Of a DNA stretch of 45,545 nt, positions 1 to 7,598 are shown in pieces. The notes beneath the pieces are model-generated. The model was not told the DNA's origin and searched no databases. It saw only the letters and a list, made by a program, of their open reading frames with translations. The translations under genes and the position numbers were made by a program. Each line of letters opens with the position of its first letter. Position 1 is the first letter of the stretch. This DNA comes from Actinomycetota bacterium (GTDB lineage Bacteria; Actinomycetota; Thermoleophilia; Gaiellales; Gaiellaceae): the NCBI GenBank assembly GCA_005884575.1, contig VAWW01000010.1, positions 1 to 45,545 on the forward strand, in the 5' to 3' direction.

Positions 1-2
1 GT

Positions 3-104
3 GACCTGGGGAGGCGGACGCGAACGATCGGGCCATGTCCCGTGACCTGGACCGGGGCAGGTCCCGGGACATGGCCCGATCGTTCGCGTCCGCCTCCCCA
101 GGTC
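3..104. repeat. Perfect 40-bp inverted repeat (long hairpin)
   Basis: Bases 3-42 are the exact reverse complement of bases 65-104, separated by 22 bases (43-64) that can pair further (gacct 44-48 with aggtc 59-63). This is too long for a simple terminator and lacks a T-tract. The loop region is copied imperfectly at 165-198. It is probably a REP/MITE-like palindromic element. What lies to its left is outside the window. Confidence 0.85.
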
Positions 105-228
105 CGTCCCCGGCTCGCAGTCACAACTGCTGCACCGAAGCGCGGCGCTGCTCCACTCAGCCACGTCCCGGGACCTGGACCGGGGTAGGTCCCGGGTCAG
201 GTCCCGTTTGGCCACGGCCCGGGACGTG
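37..228. repeat. GGGAC/GTCCC palindromic repeat cluster
   Basis: A 34-base unit at 37-70 recurs at 165-198 with three mismatches. A second inverted repeat pairs 162-172 with 218-228 (cacgtcccggg and its complement). The core gggtcaggtc at 194-203 also occurs at 23017-23026, so the two intergenic repeat loci share a motif. The right arm ends five bases before the -10 box of the downstream CoA-transferase gene. No coding sequence is credible in 1-245. Confidence 0.7.
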
Positions 229-232
229 TCGC

Positions 233-248
233 TAGGGTCGCCCGGATG
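233..248 (+). promoter_or_regulatory. Leaderless-type promoter of the CoA-transferase gene
   Basis: TAGGGT (233-238) is followed by seven bases and then ATG (246). With transcription starting about seven bases after the -10, the mRNA would begin at or next to the start codon. There is no Shine-Dalgarno sequence. The same string, tagggtcgcccg, precedes the start at 3858. Confidence 0.6.
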
Positions 249-1430
249 AGCTTCCGGCCGCTCGCGGGGATCCGCGTCGTCGATCTCACCTCGTCGCTCG
301 CCGGGCCGACCGCGACGGAGATTCTCGGCGCGCTCGGCGCGGACGTCGTCAAGGTCGAGCATCCGCAGCGCGGCGACGAGGCTCGTGCCTGGGGGCCGCG
401 CTTCTGGGAGGGCGGCAGCGTGATGTTCTTCGCTGCGAACGCGTCGAAGCGCTCGCTCGCACTGGATGTCAAGGACGAGCGCGGCAAGGAGGTGCTGCTG
501 CGGCTCGTCGACCGCGCCGACGTCTTCGTCCAATCGCTGCGCGCCGGCACCGCCGAGCGGCTCGGGCTCGGCACGGACGAGCTCCGCGCGCGGAACCCGC
601 GCCTCGTCTACTGCTCGATCGGCGCCTTCGGCCGCCGAGGGCCGCTCGCCGGGCAGCCGGGCTACGACCCCTTGATGCAGGCGTTCGCCGGAATCGTCAG
701 CCTCACCGGCGAGCCCGACCGGCCGGGCGTCCGCGTCGGCGCGTCGCTCGTCGACATCGGCACAGGCGTCTGGGCGGCGCTGGGAATCGTCGCCGCGCTG
801 TACGAGCGCGCGCAGACGGGCGTCGGCCGCGAGGTCGACGTCGCGCTCTTCGAGACGGCGCTCTCGCTCGTCGGCTACCAGCTCACCGACGCACTGCGCA
901 CCGGCGTCGCGCCCGGGCGCTTCGGAACGGCGTTCCCGCTGATCGTCCCGTACGAAGTCTTCCCGACGCAGGACGGCGAGCTGATGATCTCCGCGGCGAA
1001 CGACGGCCTGTTCGCGACGTTCGCCGAGCGGATCGGCCGGCCCGAGCTCGCCGGCGACCGGCGCTTCCGGACGAATCCCGACCGCATCGCGAACCGCGAG
1101 GAGCTCCTGCCGCTCGTCCGGGAGAAGCTCGCCGAGCGGCCGTCCGCGTACTGGCTCGAGCAGCTCGACGGTATTCCCGTCGCACCGGTGCAGGATCTCG
1201 CCGAGGTCGCCGCGCACGAGCAGACGCGCGCGACCGGGATCGTCCAGCAGCTCGACGGCATCGAGACGCTCGGCCTGCCGCTGCAGATCGACCGCGAGCG
1301 CGTCGGCCACGAGACCGCTCCTCCGACGCTGGGCCGCGACTCCGCTGAGATCCTCGCCGAGCTCGGCTACGCCGCGGAGGAGATCGCGGCACTCGCCGAG
1401 AGCGGCGTCACGATCTTGCCTCGCAGCTGA
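246..1430 (+). CDS. CaiB/BaiF (family III) CoA-transferase
   Basis: A 394-residue protein of normal length for family III CoA-transferases, which move CoA between organic acids in the cytoplasm. The N-terminus (PLAGIRVVDLTSSLAGP) and the segment DVVKVEHPQRGDEAR are typical of the CoA-binding fold. The expected catalytic aspartate lies in GYDPLMQAF at about residue 141. The acid substrate cannot be read from the sequence, and racemases of the same fold (alpha-methylacyl-CoA racemase) are an alternative, though less likely. The ATG is chosen because a TANNNT box lies seven bases upstream. The gene is monocistronic, and its last 64 bases overlap the convergent methyltransferase gene. Confidence 0.88.
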   Translation: MSFRPLAGIRVVDLTSSLAGPTATEILGALGADVVKVEHPQRGDEARAWGPRFWEGGSVMFFAANASKRSLALDVKDERGKEVLLRLVDRADVFVQSLRAGTAERLGLGTDELRARNPRLVYCSIGAFGRRGPLAGQPGYDPLMQAFAGIVSLTGEPDRPGVRVGASLVDIGTGVWAALGIVAALYERAQTGVGREVDVALFETALSLVGYQLTDALRTGVAPGRFGTAFPLIVPYEVFPTQDGELMISAANDGLFATFAERIGRPELAGDRRFRTNPDRIANREELLPLVREKLAERPSAYWLEQLDGIPVAPVQDLAEVAAHEQTRATGIVQQLDGIETLGLPLQIDRERVGHETAPPTLGRDSAEILAELGYAAEEIAALAESGVTILPRS

Positions 1431-1924
1431 AGCGCGACGAGTCCGTGCGGGGCGAGACGCGACGGCGCCTCGGCGATCAGCCGGCGGTAGAGACCGAGCC
1501 CGTCGCCGTCGGCAAAGACGGCATCCTCGGGCTCGCCTGCGAGATCGGGATGGAGCGCTCGCTCGCGCCGCGGCAGGTACGGCAGGTTCGCGACGATCAC
1601 GTCGACCCGCCCGGGCACGGGGTCGAGGAGGTCGCCGCGGCGGACGCGGACGCGGTCGCCGAGGCCGAGGCCGAGCGCGTTCCGGCGCGCGAGCGCCACC
1701 GCCTCGGAGCGGATGTCGGTCGCCCAGACGAGCGCCCGCGGCGCGGCCTCCGCGATCGCGAGCGCAACCGCGCCGGACCCCGTGCCGACGTCGACGACGA
1801 CGGCCGGCTCGTCGCCGATGTGCGAGAGCGCACGCTCGACGAGTCCGAGGCTCGTCGCTCGCGGAACCATCACGCGGCCCGGCTCTGTCGCGAGCCGGAG
1901 CCCGCCGAACGGGACGGCGGTCAC
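1367..1924 (-). CDS. PrmC/HemK-like SAM-dependent methyltransferase
   Basis: A 185-residue class I methyltransferase. The SAM-binding motif I DVGTGSG is at residues 45-51 and the family-defining NLPY substrate motif, which binds Gln/Asn side-chain amides, is at 113-116. Canonical PrmC (release-factor glutamine methyltransferase) is about 280 residues with an N-terminal helical domain. That domain is missing here, so this is a catalytic-domain-only form and the target is uncertain. It starts at GTG 1924, which overlaps the stop of the upstream flavoprotein gene (GTGA), so translation is probably coupled. Its 3' end overlaps the convergent CoA-transferase gene by 64 bases. Confidence 0.75.
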   Translation of the reverse strand: MTAVPFGGLRLATEPGRVMVPRATSLGLVERALSHIGDEPAVVVDVGTGSGAVALAIAEAAPRALVWATDIRSEAVALARRNALGLGLGDRVRVRRGDLLDPVPGRVDVIVANLPYLPRRERALHPDLAGEPEDAVFADGDGLGLYRRLIAEAPSRLAPHGLVALQLRGKIVTPLSASAAISSAA

Positions 1925-3093
1925 GCCGTCGCGGCGAGCGCGTCGCTGCGGATTCGCTCCTGCAGCTCTCCCTCACGCTCCTCGGACTGTCCGGTGAGGA
2001 GCGCGGCGTGCAGGTCGCCTCCGCGGTAGTAGCGCACGACCGCACGACCGTCCCGGAAGTCGCCTTCCAGCTCGATGTGGTCCGTCGCGGCCGAGTCGCC
2101 GAAGAACTTGTACGCGGTGCCGAAGAGCTCCGTGAAGAACGTCGAGACGCGATCGTAGGGCTCGTCGATGCCGGCGAGGATGCGGCCGAGCGCGCGGCCC
2201 TGGTAGTCGGCGTTCGACCAATGCTCGATGCGGCGCCGCCGCCCGAACACCGGGTCGACGAAGCTCGCGACGTCGCCGGCCGCGTAGACGCCGTCCGCGG
2301 ACGAGCGGTACGAGCTGTCGACGACGACGCCGTTCTCGAGCTCGAGTCCGCAGCCCTCGAGCCAGCCGGTCGCCGGCGCGACACCGACGCCCACGACCGC
2401 GAGCTGAGCGGGGAGGGTCCGGCCGGACGCGGTGACGACGCTGCTCAGCGCGCCGTCGCCCGCGAATGCCGCGACGCCGTCCTCGAGGAGCATCTCGATG
2501 CCCTGCTCCCTATAGAGCTCGACGAGGTAATCGGAGAAGACGGGCGCGCCCAGGGTTGCGAACGGCGCCGGCGCCACGTCGACGATCGTTACCTCGAGTC
2601 CACGCGAGCGGAGCGACGCGGCCACCTCGAGTCCGATGAAGCCTGTGCCGATCACGACCGCCCGATCGGCGTTCGCCGCCGCCGCGCGGACGGCGAGCGA
2701 ATCGTCCAGGGTCCGTAGCGTGAAGACGCCGGAGAGGTCCACTCCGGGAACCGGTAGGCGGCGAGGAAGTGCGCCGGTCGCGATCACGAGGCGCTCGAAC
2801 GCGACCGCCTCGCCGCCCGCCAGCTCGACGCGGCGGTTGCGAAGGTCGAGTGCCCTCGCCGCCGTGTCGAGCCTCAGGTCGACGTCGAGCGCGCGGTAGT
2901 CGACGGCGGCCCGGACGAGCGCGTCCGCGGGTTCCGCCTCGCCGCGCAGAATGCGCTTCGTCAGCGGCGGCCGGTGGTACGGCGGATGCAGCTCGGCTCC
3001 GACGATGGCCACGGAACCGCCGCCGCCGGCCTCGCGGTAGCTCTCCACGACGCGGGCTCCGGCCAGTCCAGCACCGATCACGACGACGTCCAT
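1921..3093 (-). CDS. FAD-dependent NAD(P)H oxidoreductase (ferredoxin reductase-like)
   Basis: A 390-residue pyridine nucleotide-disulfide-type flavoprotein. The first FAD dinucleotide fold is at the N-terminus (VVVIGAGLAGAR, followed by YHRPPLTK), the NAD(P)H fold is central (VVIGTGFIGLEVAASLRSRG) and the second FAD motif is GVYAAGDVASF. The C-terminal segment after RRIEHWSNADYQG fits the Reductase_C domain of BphA4/rubredoxin-reductase-type enzymes. These pass electrons from NAD(P)H to a ferredoxin or rubredoxin of an oxygenase, and no such partner is visible nearby. ATG 3093 was chosen because TATATT lies exactly six bases upstream. The reading frame stays open further upstream but has no homology there. 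The gene follows the regulator gene at 3120-3806. Confidence 0.85.
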   Translation of the reverse strand: MDVVVIGAGLAGARVVESYREAGGGGSVAIVGAELHPPYHRPPLTKRILRGEAEPADALVRAAVDYRALDVDLRLDTAARALDLRNRRVELAGGEAVAFERLVIATGALPRRLPVPGVDLSGVFTLRTLDDSLAVRAAAANADRAVVIGTGFIGLEVAASLRSRGLEVTIVDVAPAPFATLGAPVFSDYLVELYREQGIEMLLEDGVAAFAGDGALSSVVTASGRTLPAQLAVVGVGVAPATGWLEGCGLELENGVVVDSSYRSSADGVYAAGDVASFVDPVFGRRRRIEHWSNADYQGRALGRILAGIDEPYDRVSTFFTELFGTAYKFFGDSAATDHIELEGDFRDGRAVVRYYRGGDLHAALLTGQSEEREGELQERIRSDALAATA

Positions 3094-3128
3094 GGACTGA
3101 ATATACAGTTGAAATGTATTTAGAGCAA
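3091..3128 (-). promoter_or_regulatory. Leaderless promoter with palindromic operator
   Basis: On the minus strand TTGCTC, a 17-base spacer, TATATT (3105-3100), six bases and ATG (3093) form a good sigma-70-type leaderless promoter. An inverted repeat ATACA-N7-TGTAT occupies 3103-3119, inside the spacer and -10. The adjacent upstream gene encodes a DNA-binding protein, so this is a plausible operator for it. Confidence 0.6.
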
Positions 3129-3806
3129 GTCCCGCTGCAGCGCGATGAGAATCCGGCAGGAGGCATGGTCGAGCAAGCAGTCCCGCGTCTCGCACTCGAC
3201 TCGTTCGACGGCGGCGCCCGCGAGCGCGTGCGCCGCCAGGCCCGCCCACATGCCGCGGTCGATCTCCGCCGCCTCGGGCCTCGTCCGGACGAGCGGGCGC
3301 AGCGGGCAGGTGGGCGTCGCGATCACTGCCCGGTCGTCCTCGACCTCGACCACCGACGCCTGGAATCCGAGGTCGCGGACTGCGCGGCACATCCGCTCGG
3401 CGGCCGTGCGGAGCGTCTTCGCCGGACGCAGCCGCGCGGCCCGCGCGAGCTCCGCGCCGAAGGCCGCGCCGACCTCCCGCAGGCGCTCGCGCGGAACGCC
3501 GTCGATCAGCAGCGCGACCAGCGTCTCGTACCGCCGCGCGGGAAATTCGATCGCGTCGAGCTCCGGTACGACCGCATACGTCTTCGCAGGCCGCCCGGCC
3601 CCGGGTCCGGTCCGCCCCGACCGCCGTTCGTACCCCGGCGCGAGCAGGCCGGCCTCGACGAGCCGCTCGAGCCGTGACCGTGCGACGTTTCGATGCACGT
3701 CGTGCGCCGCGGCGAGGTCGTCCGCGGTCACCGGACGCTCCTGCCCGCGCGCGAAGAGCAATGCCGCGCGGAGCTCGGGGTCGCCTGCTGCCTCGAGCGT
3801 GTCCAT
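3120..3806 (-). CDS. Winged-helix regulator with C-terminal cysteine cluster (ArsR/SufR-like)
   Basis: A 228-residue predicted DNA-binding protein. The N-terminal helix-turn-helix region (TADDLAAAHDVHRNVARSRL, then a wing region RRSGRTGPGAGRPAKTYAV) resembles the COG2345/SufR-type regulators. The C-terminal half contains four cysteines, one in ATPTCPL and three in VECETRDCLLDHASC. This spacing could hold an Fe-S cluster or metal, as in SufR. The gene sits directly before the flavoprotein gene, and a palindrome overlaps that gene's promoter, so it may be a redox- or iron-responsive repressor of it. ATG 3818 is an alternative start four residues earlier; neither start has a clear RBS. Confidence 0.7.
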   Translation of the reverse strand: MDTLEAAGDPELRAALLFARGQERPVTADDLAAAHDVHRNVARSRLERLVEAGLLAPGYERRSGRTGPGAGRPAKTYAVVPELDAIEFPARRYETLVALLIDGVPRERLREVGAAFGAELARAARLRPAKTLRTAAERMCRAVRDLGFQASVVEVEDDRAVIATPTCPLRPLVRTRPEAAEIDRGMWAGLAAHALAGAAVERVECETRDCLLDHASCRILIALQRDLL

Positions 3807-3844
3807 TTCTAAGCACATCGTACTAGGCGATAGAGGTGCGCTGT

Positions 3845-3860
3845 TAGGGTCGCCCGCATG
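3845..3860 (+). promoter_or_regulatory. Leaderless-type promoter of the FAA hydrolase gene
   Basis: TAGGGT (3845-3850), seven bases, ATG (3858). The arrangement and twelve bases of sequence are shared with the promoter at 233. The divergent regulator gene starts only about 50 bases away, so the region may be controlled by that regulator. Confidence 0.55.
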
Positions 3861-4502
3861 ATCGAGACCCCCGAGAAGATCGTCTGCGTCGGCCTCAACT
3901 ACCGCGACCACGCGGAGGAGCAAGGCGTCGACCTGCCCGAGCGGCCGCTCCTCTTCGCCAAGTGGCCGAACACCTTGATCGCGGACGGTGACGCGATCCG
4001 GATCCCGGAGATCTCCAAGCAGGTCGACTACGAGGCCGAGCTCGGCGTCGTGATCGGCAGGCGCGCGCGCAAGGTCTCCGCCGGCGATGCGCTCGACCAC
4101 GTGCGCGGCTACGTCGTCGCGAACGACGTCTCCGGCCGCGACCTCCAGTTCTCCGACGGGCAGTGGGTGCGCGGCAAGTCGCTTGACACCTTCCTGCCCG
4201 TCTCCGATCTCATCCCGGCGAGCGAGGTGCCGGATCCGCAGACGCTCGGCATCCGGGCGATCCTGAACGGCGAGACGATGCAGGACTCGAACACGTCGAA
4301 CATGGTCTTCGGCGTCGCCGACATCGTCTCGTTCGTCTCCCAGGGGATCACGCTCGAGCCGGGCGACTTGATCATCACGGGCACGCCCGCCGGCGTCGGC
4401 GCGTTCCGCAAGCCGCAGGTCTGGCTGAAGCCGGGCGACGAGATCACGATCGAGATCGACGGGCTCGGCTCGATCACGAATCCCGTCGTCGCGGCGGATT
4501 GA
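3858..4502 (+). CDS. Fumarylacetoacetate hydrolase (FAH) family enzyme
   Basis: A 214-residue FAH-fold protein. It begins at the catalytic domain (IVCVGLNYRDHAEE), continues through FAKWPNTLI, the acidic metal-binding segment VDYEAELGVVIG and NDVSGRDLQ, and ends with the conserved IITGTPAGVGAF. The family includes hydratases, decarboxylases and acylpyruvate hydrolases acting on 2-keto acids with a divalent metal. The sequence is closest in style to the acylpyruvase/2-hydroxyhepta-2,4-diene-1,7-dioate isomerase group, but the substrate is unknown. The start is set by the leaderless promoter. A degraded ABM gene and an MFS exporter gene follow on the same strand. Confidence 0.85.
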   Translation: MIETPEKIVCVGLNYRDHAEEQGVDLPERPLLFAKWPNTLIADGDAIRIPEISKQVDYEAELGVVIGRRARKVSAGDALDHVRGYVVANDVSGRDLQFSDGQWVRGKSLDTFLPVSDLIPASEVPDPQTLGIRAILNGETMQDSNTSNMVFGVADIVSFVSQGITLEPGDLIITGTPAGVGAFRKPQVWLKPGDEITIEIDGLGSITNPVVAAD

Positions 4503-4530
4503 TCCGAACAGCATCGAGGGAGGAGAGCGA

Positions 4531-4718
4531 ATGTCGTTCGCGCTCGTCGTGCAAGTAAAGGTCGCGGAGGGAAACGAGGCGCGGGTCGCTACGAGCAGTA
4601 CCGCGACAAGGCCGCCTTCGAGGAGCACGGCAAGACGGAGCACTTTCAGCGACCCGGAGCGGGCGAGCTCGTCGGCCTGATGGAATCGCGCGAGCGGAAC
4701 TTTTACGAAACGGTGTGA
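4531..4718 (+). pseudogene. Broken antibiotic-biosynthesis-monooxygenase (ABM) family gene
   Basis: A gggaggag RBS (4518-4525) precedes ATG 4531. The frame reads MSFALVVQVKVAEGNEARV, a typical ABM N-terminus, then loses homology near 4585. In another frame the homology resumes as YEQYRDKAAFEEHGKTEHFQ, the usual ABM C-terminal part, and ends at TGA 4718. About 40 residues in the middle of this ~95-residue family are absent and the frame is shifted, so the gene has a deletion. Its old stop overlaps the GTG of the next gene (GTGA), showing that it was once coupled to the transporter. A local assembly error is possible. Confidence 0.65.
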
Positions 4719-5908
4719 GGCGGGCGCCGCTCCTCGTCGCGCTGTTCCTCGCGGCGGTCGCGCTGCGGCCGCAGCTCGTCGGGATCGGGCCGCTGCTCCC
4801 GTCTATCCAGAAGGACCTCGGCGTCTCGCATGCGGTCGCCGGACTGCTCGGGACGATTCCCGTGCTCTGCATGGGGCTGTTCGCCCCGCCGGCGCCGTAC
4901 CTCTCCGGGCGGATCGGCACGCGGAACGCGATCGCCGTCGCGCTGGCTCTGATCGGCGCGTTCGGGATCGCGCGGGCGCTCGTCCCGGGCGCGGCCGGCG
5001 TCGTGCTGCTGACCTTCCCGCTCGGAATCGGGATGGGACTCGCGGGCGCGATGCTGCCGGTCGCGGTGAAGGAGCGCTTCGCCGACCGGCCCGGGTTCGC
5101 GACAGGCGTGTACACGACCGGGATCACAATCGGTTCGGCGACCGCCGCGGCAGTCGCCGTGCCGCTGGCGCACGTCGCCGGCGGCTGGCGCACGCCGCTG
5201 CTCGTCTTCGGCTCGGTGTCCGCGGGGCTCGGCGTGCTCTGGCTGTGGCTGACGCGCACCTATCCGCCGCACGTGCGCGCCGAGGTCCGGCCGCTGCGCC
5301 TGCCTCTGCGGAATCCGCTGGCATGGCGTCTCGTCGCCGCGTTCTTCTTCATGTCGTTCGTCTTCTACGGACTGAACTCGTGGCTACCCGATGCGTACGT
5401 CGAGCGCGGCTGGAGCGAGAGCTCGGCCGGAGCGCTGATCGCCGTGCTGAACGCGGTGACGATCCCGTGCGGCTTCTTCATCGCCTGGGCCGCGGACCAC
5501 TGGGGCACGCGGCGGCTCTGGCTCGGCGGCGCGGCGACCGTCCAGCTCGGCGGACTGCTCGGCGTCGTGCTCGCACCGGGCGCGGGCTGGTTGTGGGCCG
5601 TGCTGATCGGGACCGCGATAGGTCCGCTCTTCCCGCTGACGCTCACGCTGCCGCTCGATGCCGCGGAGCGCCCGGCGGAAGTCGCGGCGCTCGCAGGGAT
5701 GATGCTCGGCCTCGGTTACACGCTCTCGGCGAGCGGGCCGCTGATTCTCGGCGCGGTGCGCGACCTCTCGGGCGGCTTCGACGCGGTGCTCTGGGTGCTC
5801 GTCGCCGCGGGCGCGGTGCTCGTCGTGCTGGACTCGTCGTTCAGCCCGGCGCGGCTCGCAGCCGGTCGATCGTCTGGCGAACCCCCGCTGCGAGCGGCGT
5901 CCAGCTGA
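4715..5908 (+). CDS. MFS transporter, CynX/NimT-like
   Basis: A 397-residue membrane protein with about twelve hydrophobic segments, starting immediately in the membrane (VALFLAAVALRPQLVGIGPLLP). The opening, with its early RPQ motif and the IGPLLPSIQKDLGVSHAVAGLLGTIPVL stretch, fits the CynX/NimT (cyanate / 2-nitroimidazole) transporter family, which moves small anionic or aromatic compounds. Substrate and direction are unknown. GTG 4715 overlaps the stop of the ABM remnant, and with that gene broken, coupled initiation may be weaker. The last 68 bases overlap the convergent epimerase gene. Confidence 0.82.
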   Translation: MRRAPLLVALFLAAVALRPQLVGIGPLLPSIQKDLGVSHAVAGLLGTIPVLCMGLFAPPAPYLSGRIGTRNAIAVALALIGAFGIARALVPGAAGVVLLTFPLGIGMGLAGAMLPVAVKERFADRPGFATGVYTTGITIGSATAAAVAVPLAHVAGGWRTPLLVFGSVSAGLGVLWLWLTRTYPPHVRAEVRPLRLPLRNPLAWRLVAAFFFMSFVFYGLNSWLPDAYVERGWSESSAGALIAVLNAVTIPCGFFIAWAADHWGTRRLWLGGAATVQLGGLLGVVLAPGAGWLWAVLIGTAIGPLFPLTLTLPLDAAERPAEVAALAGMMLGLGYTLSASGPLILGAVRDLSGGFDAVLWVLVAAGAVLVVLDSSFSPARLAAGRSSGEPPLRAASS

Positions 5909-6767
5909 TCGGGCCGATTGCCTGCTCGAGCGGGCCGCCGTCGAACTCCTCCGGGAACGGCAGGATCGTCTCCTCGTCGACATCGATCGTCACGCCCGGC
6001 GCAGCGGCCTCGATCTCGCTGGCGGTGTCGACGATCGAGACGACCGGCCCGCCGAGGTGGAAGACGCGCGCGCCTTCGGTCGCAGCGCGGGCGGAGTCGA
6101 TGAAGACCCGGGCGGCGTCCGGGGCGAACTGGAGCTGCGTTCGCCCGCCGAACGAGATCCGGTAGTGCTCCCCCTTCGCCGCGGCCGCCATCGCGAGCGT
6201 CGGCGAGGCGGTCAGACCGTGGTCGCGGCCGGGCCCGTAGACGATCCACGGGCGGATCCCGATCGACGGCACCTGCTCCTCGGCCCAGAAGATCCGCGCG
6301 AGCCCCTCGCACGCCTGCTTGTGGACGCCGTAAAAGGTCATCGGATGGCCGATGGCCTCGTTCGGAACCGGCTTCCCCTGGTAGTCGTCGCTGGAGTAGA
6401 CGGCCGCCGAACTCGCATACGCCACCTGGATCCCGCGCGTCTTCGCCGCGTCGAGGACGTTGACCGTGCCGCCGATGTTCACCGCGGTGCCGTACGGTGG
6501 GTTCGGCTTGATCTGCGGCAGCAGCAGCGCGGCGAGGTGGATCACGTGCGTGATGCCGTGTTCGTCGAACATGCGGTTCAGCCCTTCGCCGTCGACGATG
6601 TCGCCCTGGACGAGCGGGATCGTCGCGTCCGTGGCGAGCCGCAGACGGCGATCGTCGGTGCCGTAGTCGAAGCCGACGACCTCGACGCCTTCCTCCGCGA
6701 GCAGCGCGCACGTCCACGCGCCGATGCACCCCAGCGCGCCCGTCACGAGGAATCTCTCGTCAGCCAC
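5841..6767 (-). CDS. NAD-dependent epimerase/dehydratase (extended SDR)
   Basis: A 308-residue extended short-chain dehydrogenase. It has the nucleotide-binding motif TGALGCIGAW at the N-terminus, HLAALLLPQIKPNP, the serine of YASSAAVYSS and the YxxxK pair in FYGVHKQ, plus the RPWIVYGPGRD motif typical of sugar-nucleotide epimerases. The substrate is unknown. It is the last gene of the minus-strand operon starting at 10599, 15 bases after the alpha/beta hydrolase, so a free sugar or sugar acid is as likely as a nucleotide sugar. The start is GTG. Its 3' end overlaps the MFS gene by 68 bases. Confidence 0.83.
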   Translation of the reverse strand: MADERFLVTGALGCIGAWTCALLAEEGVEVVGFDYGTDDRRLRLATDATIPLVQGDIVDGEGLNRMFDEHGITHVIHLAALLLPQIKPNPPYGTAVNIGGTVNVLDAAKTRGIQVAYASSAAVYSSDDYQGKPVPNEAIGHPMTFYGVHKQACEGLARIFWAEEQVPSIGIRPWIVYGPGRDHGLTASPTLAMAAAAKGEHYRISFGGRTQLQFAPDAARVFIDSARAATEGARVFHLGGPVVSIVDTASEIEAAAPGVTIDVDEETILPFPEEFDGGPLEQAIGPISWTPLAAGVRQTIDRLRAAPG

Positions 6768-6782
6768 CGGCGCGCGATCCTC

Positions 6783-7598
6783 TCACAGGAACTCGAGCAG
6801 GAGCTCGTTGATCCGCTGCGGCACGTCGAGCTGCAGCCAGTGGCTCGCGCCGTCGATCCGCTCGTACCGCCATCCGCCGGTGACGTGGTCGGCCGAGCGG
6901 AGCATCGGCTCCTCGGTGAGATAGTCGTCGCCGGTGCTCCAGAGGCCGAGCGTGGGCGCCGGGACGGACGGGAAGTCGCGCGGCGCTTCGAGCTCCCGGC
7001 CGGGCGTGATGTTCGCGCGGTACCAGTTCAGCGCCGCCGTCAGCGCGCCCGGCCGGGCGAGATCGGAGACGTAGCGGTCGACGTCGCCGTTGTCCCGGAG
7101 CCACGCGCGCGCGAGCTTCCAGTCGTTGCGACTGAGCAGCTGCTCGGCGACGCCCTCGAACTGGAAGAGCAGCATGTACCAGCTCTTCTCGCGTTGCTCG
7201 ACCGTCGGGTCGCGCTGCGCGTTCGGGTGGCCGACGGACATGACGGCGAGCTTCTCGACGCGGTCCGGCGCGAGGGCGGCGACGACCCAGGCGAGACCCG
7301 CGCCGAAGTCGTGGCCTACGACCCCCACACGTTCGACGTCGAGCGCGTCGAGGATCGCGAGCATGTCCGCAAGGCTGTGGCGGATCCGGTACGTGTCGAC
7401 TTCGGCCGGCTTCTCGGAGTCGCCGAACCCGCGGAGGTCGGGCGCGATCACGCGGAAGCCCGCGTCGACGAGCGCCGGGATCTGGTTGCGCCAGACGTGA
7501 TGCGAGTCCGGAAAGCCGTGCAGGAGCAGCACCGCCGGCCCGCTGCCCTCGTCGAGGACGGCGAGCTCGACGCCGTCACCCTCGATCCGCCGGATCAA
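6783..7598 (-). CDS. Alpha/beta hydrolase (epoxide hydrolase/haloalkane dehalogenase-like)
   Basis: A 271-residue alpha/beta hydrolase. The oxyanion-hole motif is HGFPDSHHVW, the nucleophile elbow GHDFGAG carries Asp rather than Ser, and the catalytic His lies in IDGASHWLQLD near the C-terminus. An Asp nucleophile is typical of epoxide hydrolases and haloalkane/fluoroacetate dehalogenases, which form a covalent ester. The TTG start at 7598 overlaps the stop of the aldehyde dehydrogenase gene (TTGA). No ATG or GTG start lies before the first strand, so TTG is the best choice. In this operon it might open a lactone, ester or epoxide. Confidence 0.8.
   Translation of the reverse strand: MIRRIEGDGVELAVLDEGSGPAVLLLHGFPDSHHVWRNQIPALVDAGFRVIAPDLRGFGDSEKPAEVDTYRIRHSLADMLAILDALDVERVGVVGHDFGAGLAWVVAALAPDRVEKLAVMSVGHPNAQRDPTVEQREKSWYMLLFQFEGVAEQLLSRNDWKLARAWLRDNGDVDRYVSDLARPGALTAALNWYRANITPGRELEAPRDFPSVPAPTLGLWSTGDDYLTEEPMLRSADHVTGGWRYERIDGASHWLQLDVPQRINELLLEFL

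Noticed and set aside
35..235. 66-residue ORF in the repeat region
   Set aside because: Its sequence simply translates the GGGAC palindromes and has no family features.
3120..4643. 507-residue minus-strand reading frame
   Set aside because: Only 3120-3806 (or 3818) is the real regulator; the rest is antisense to the FAH gene with typical GC-rich shadow composition.
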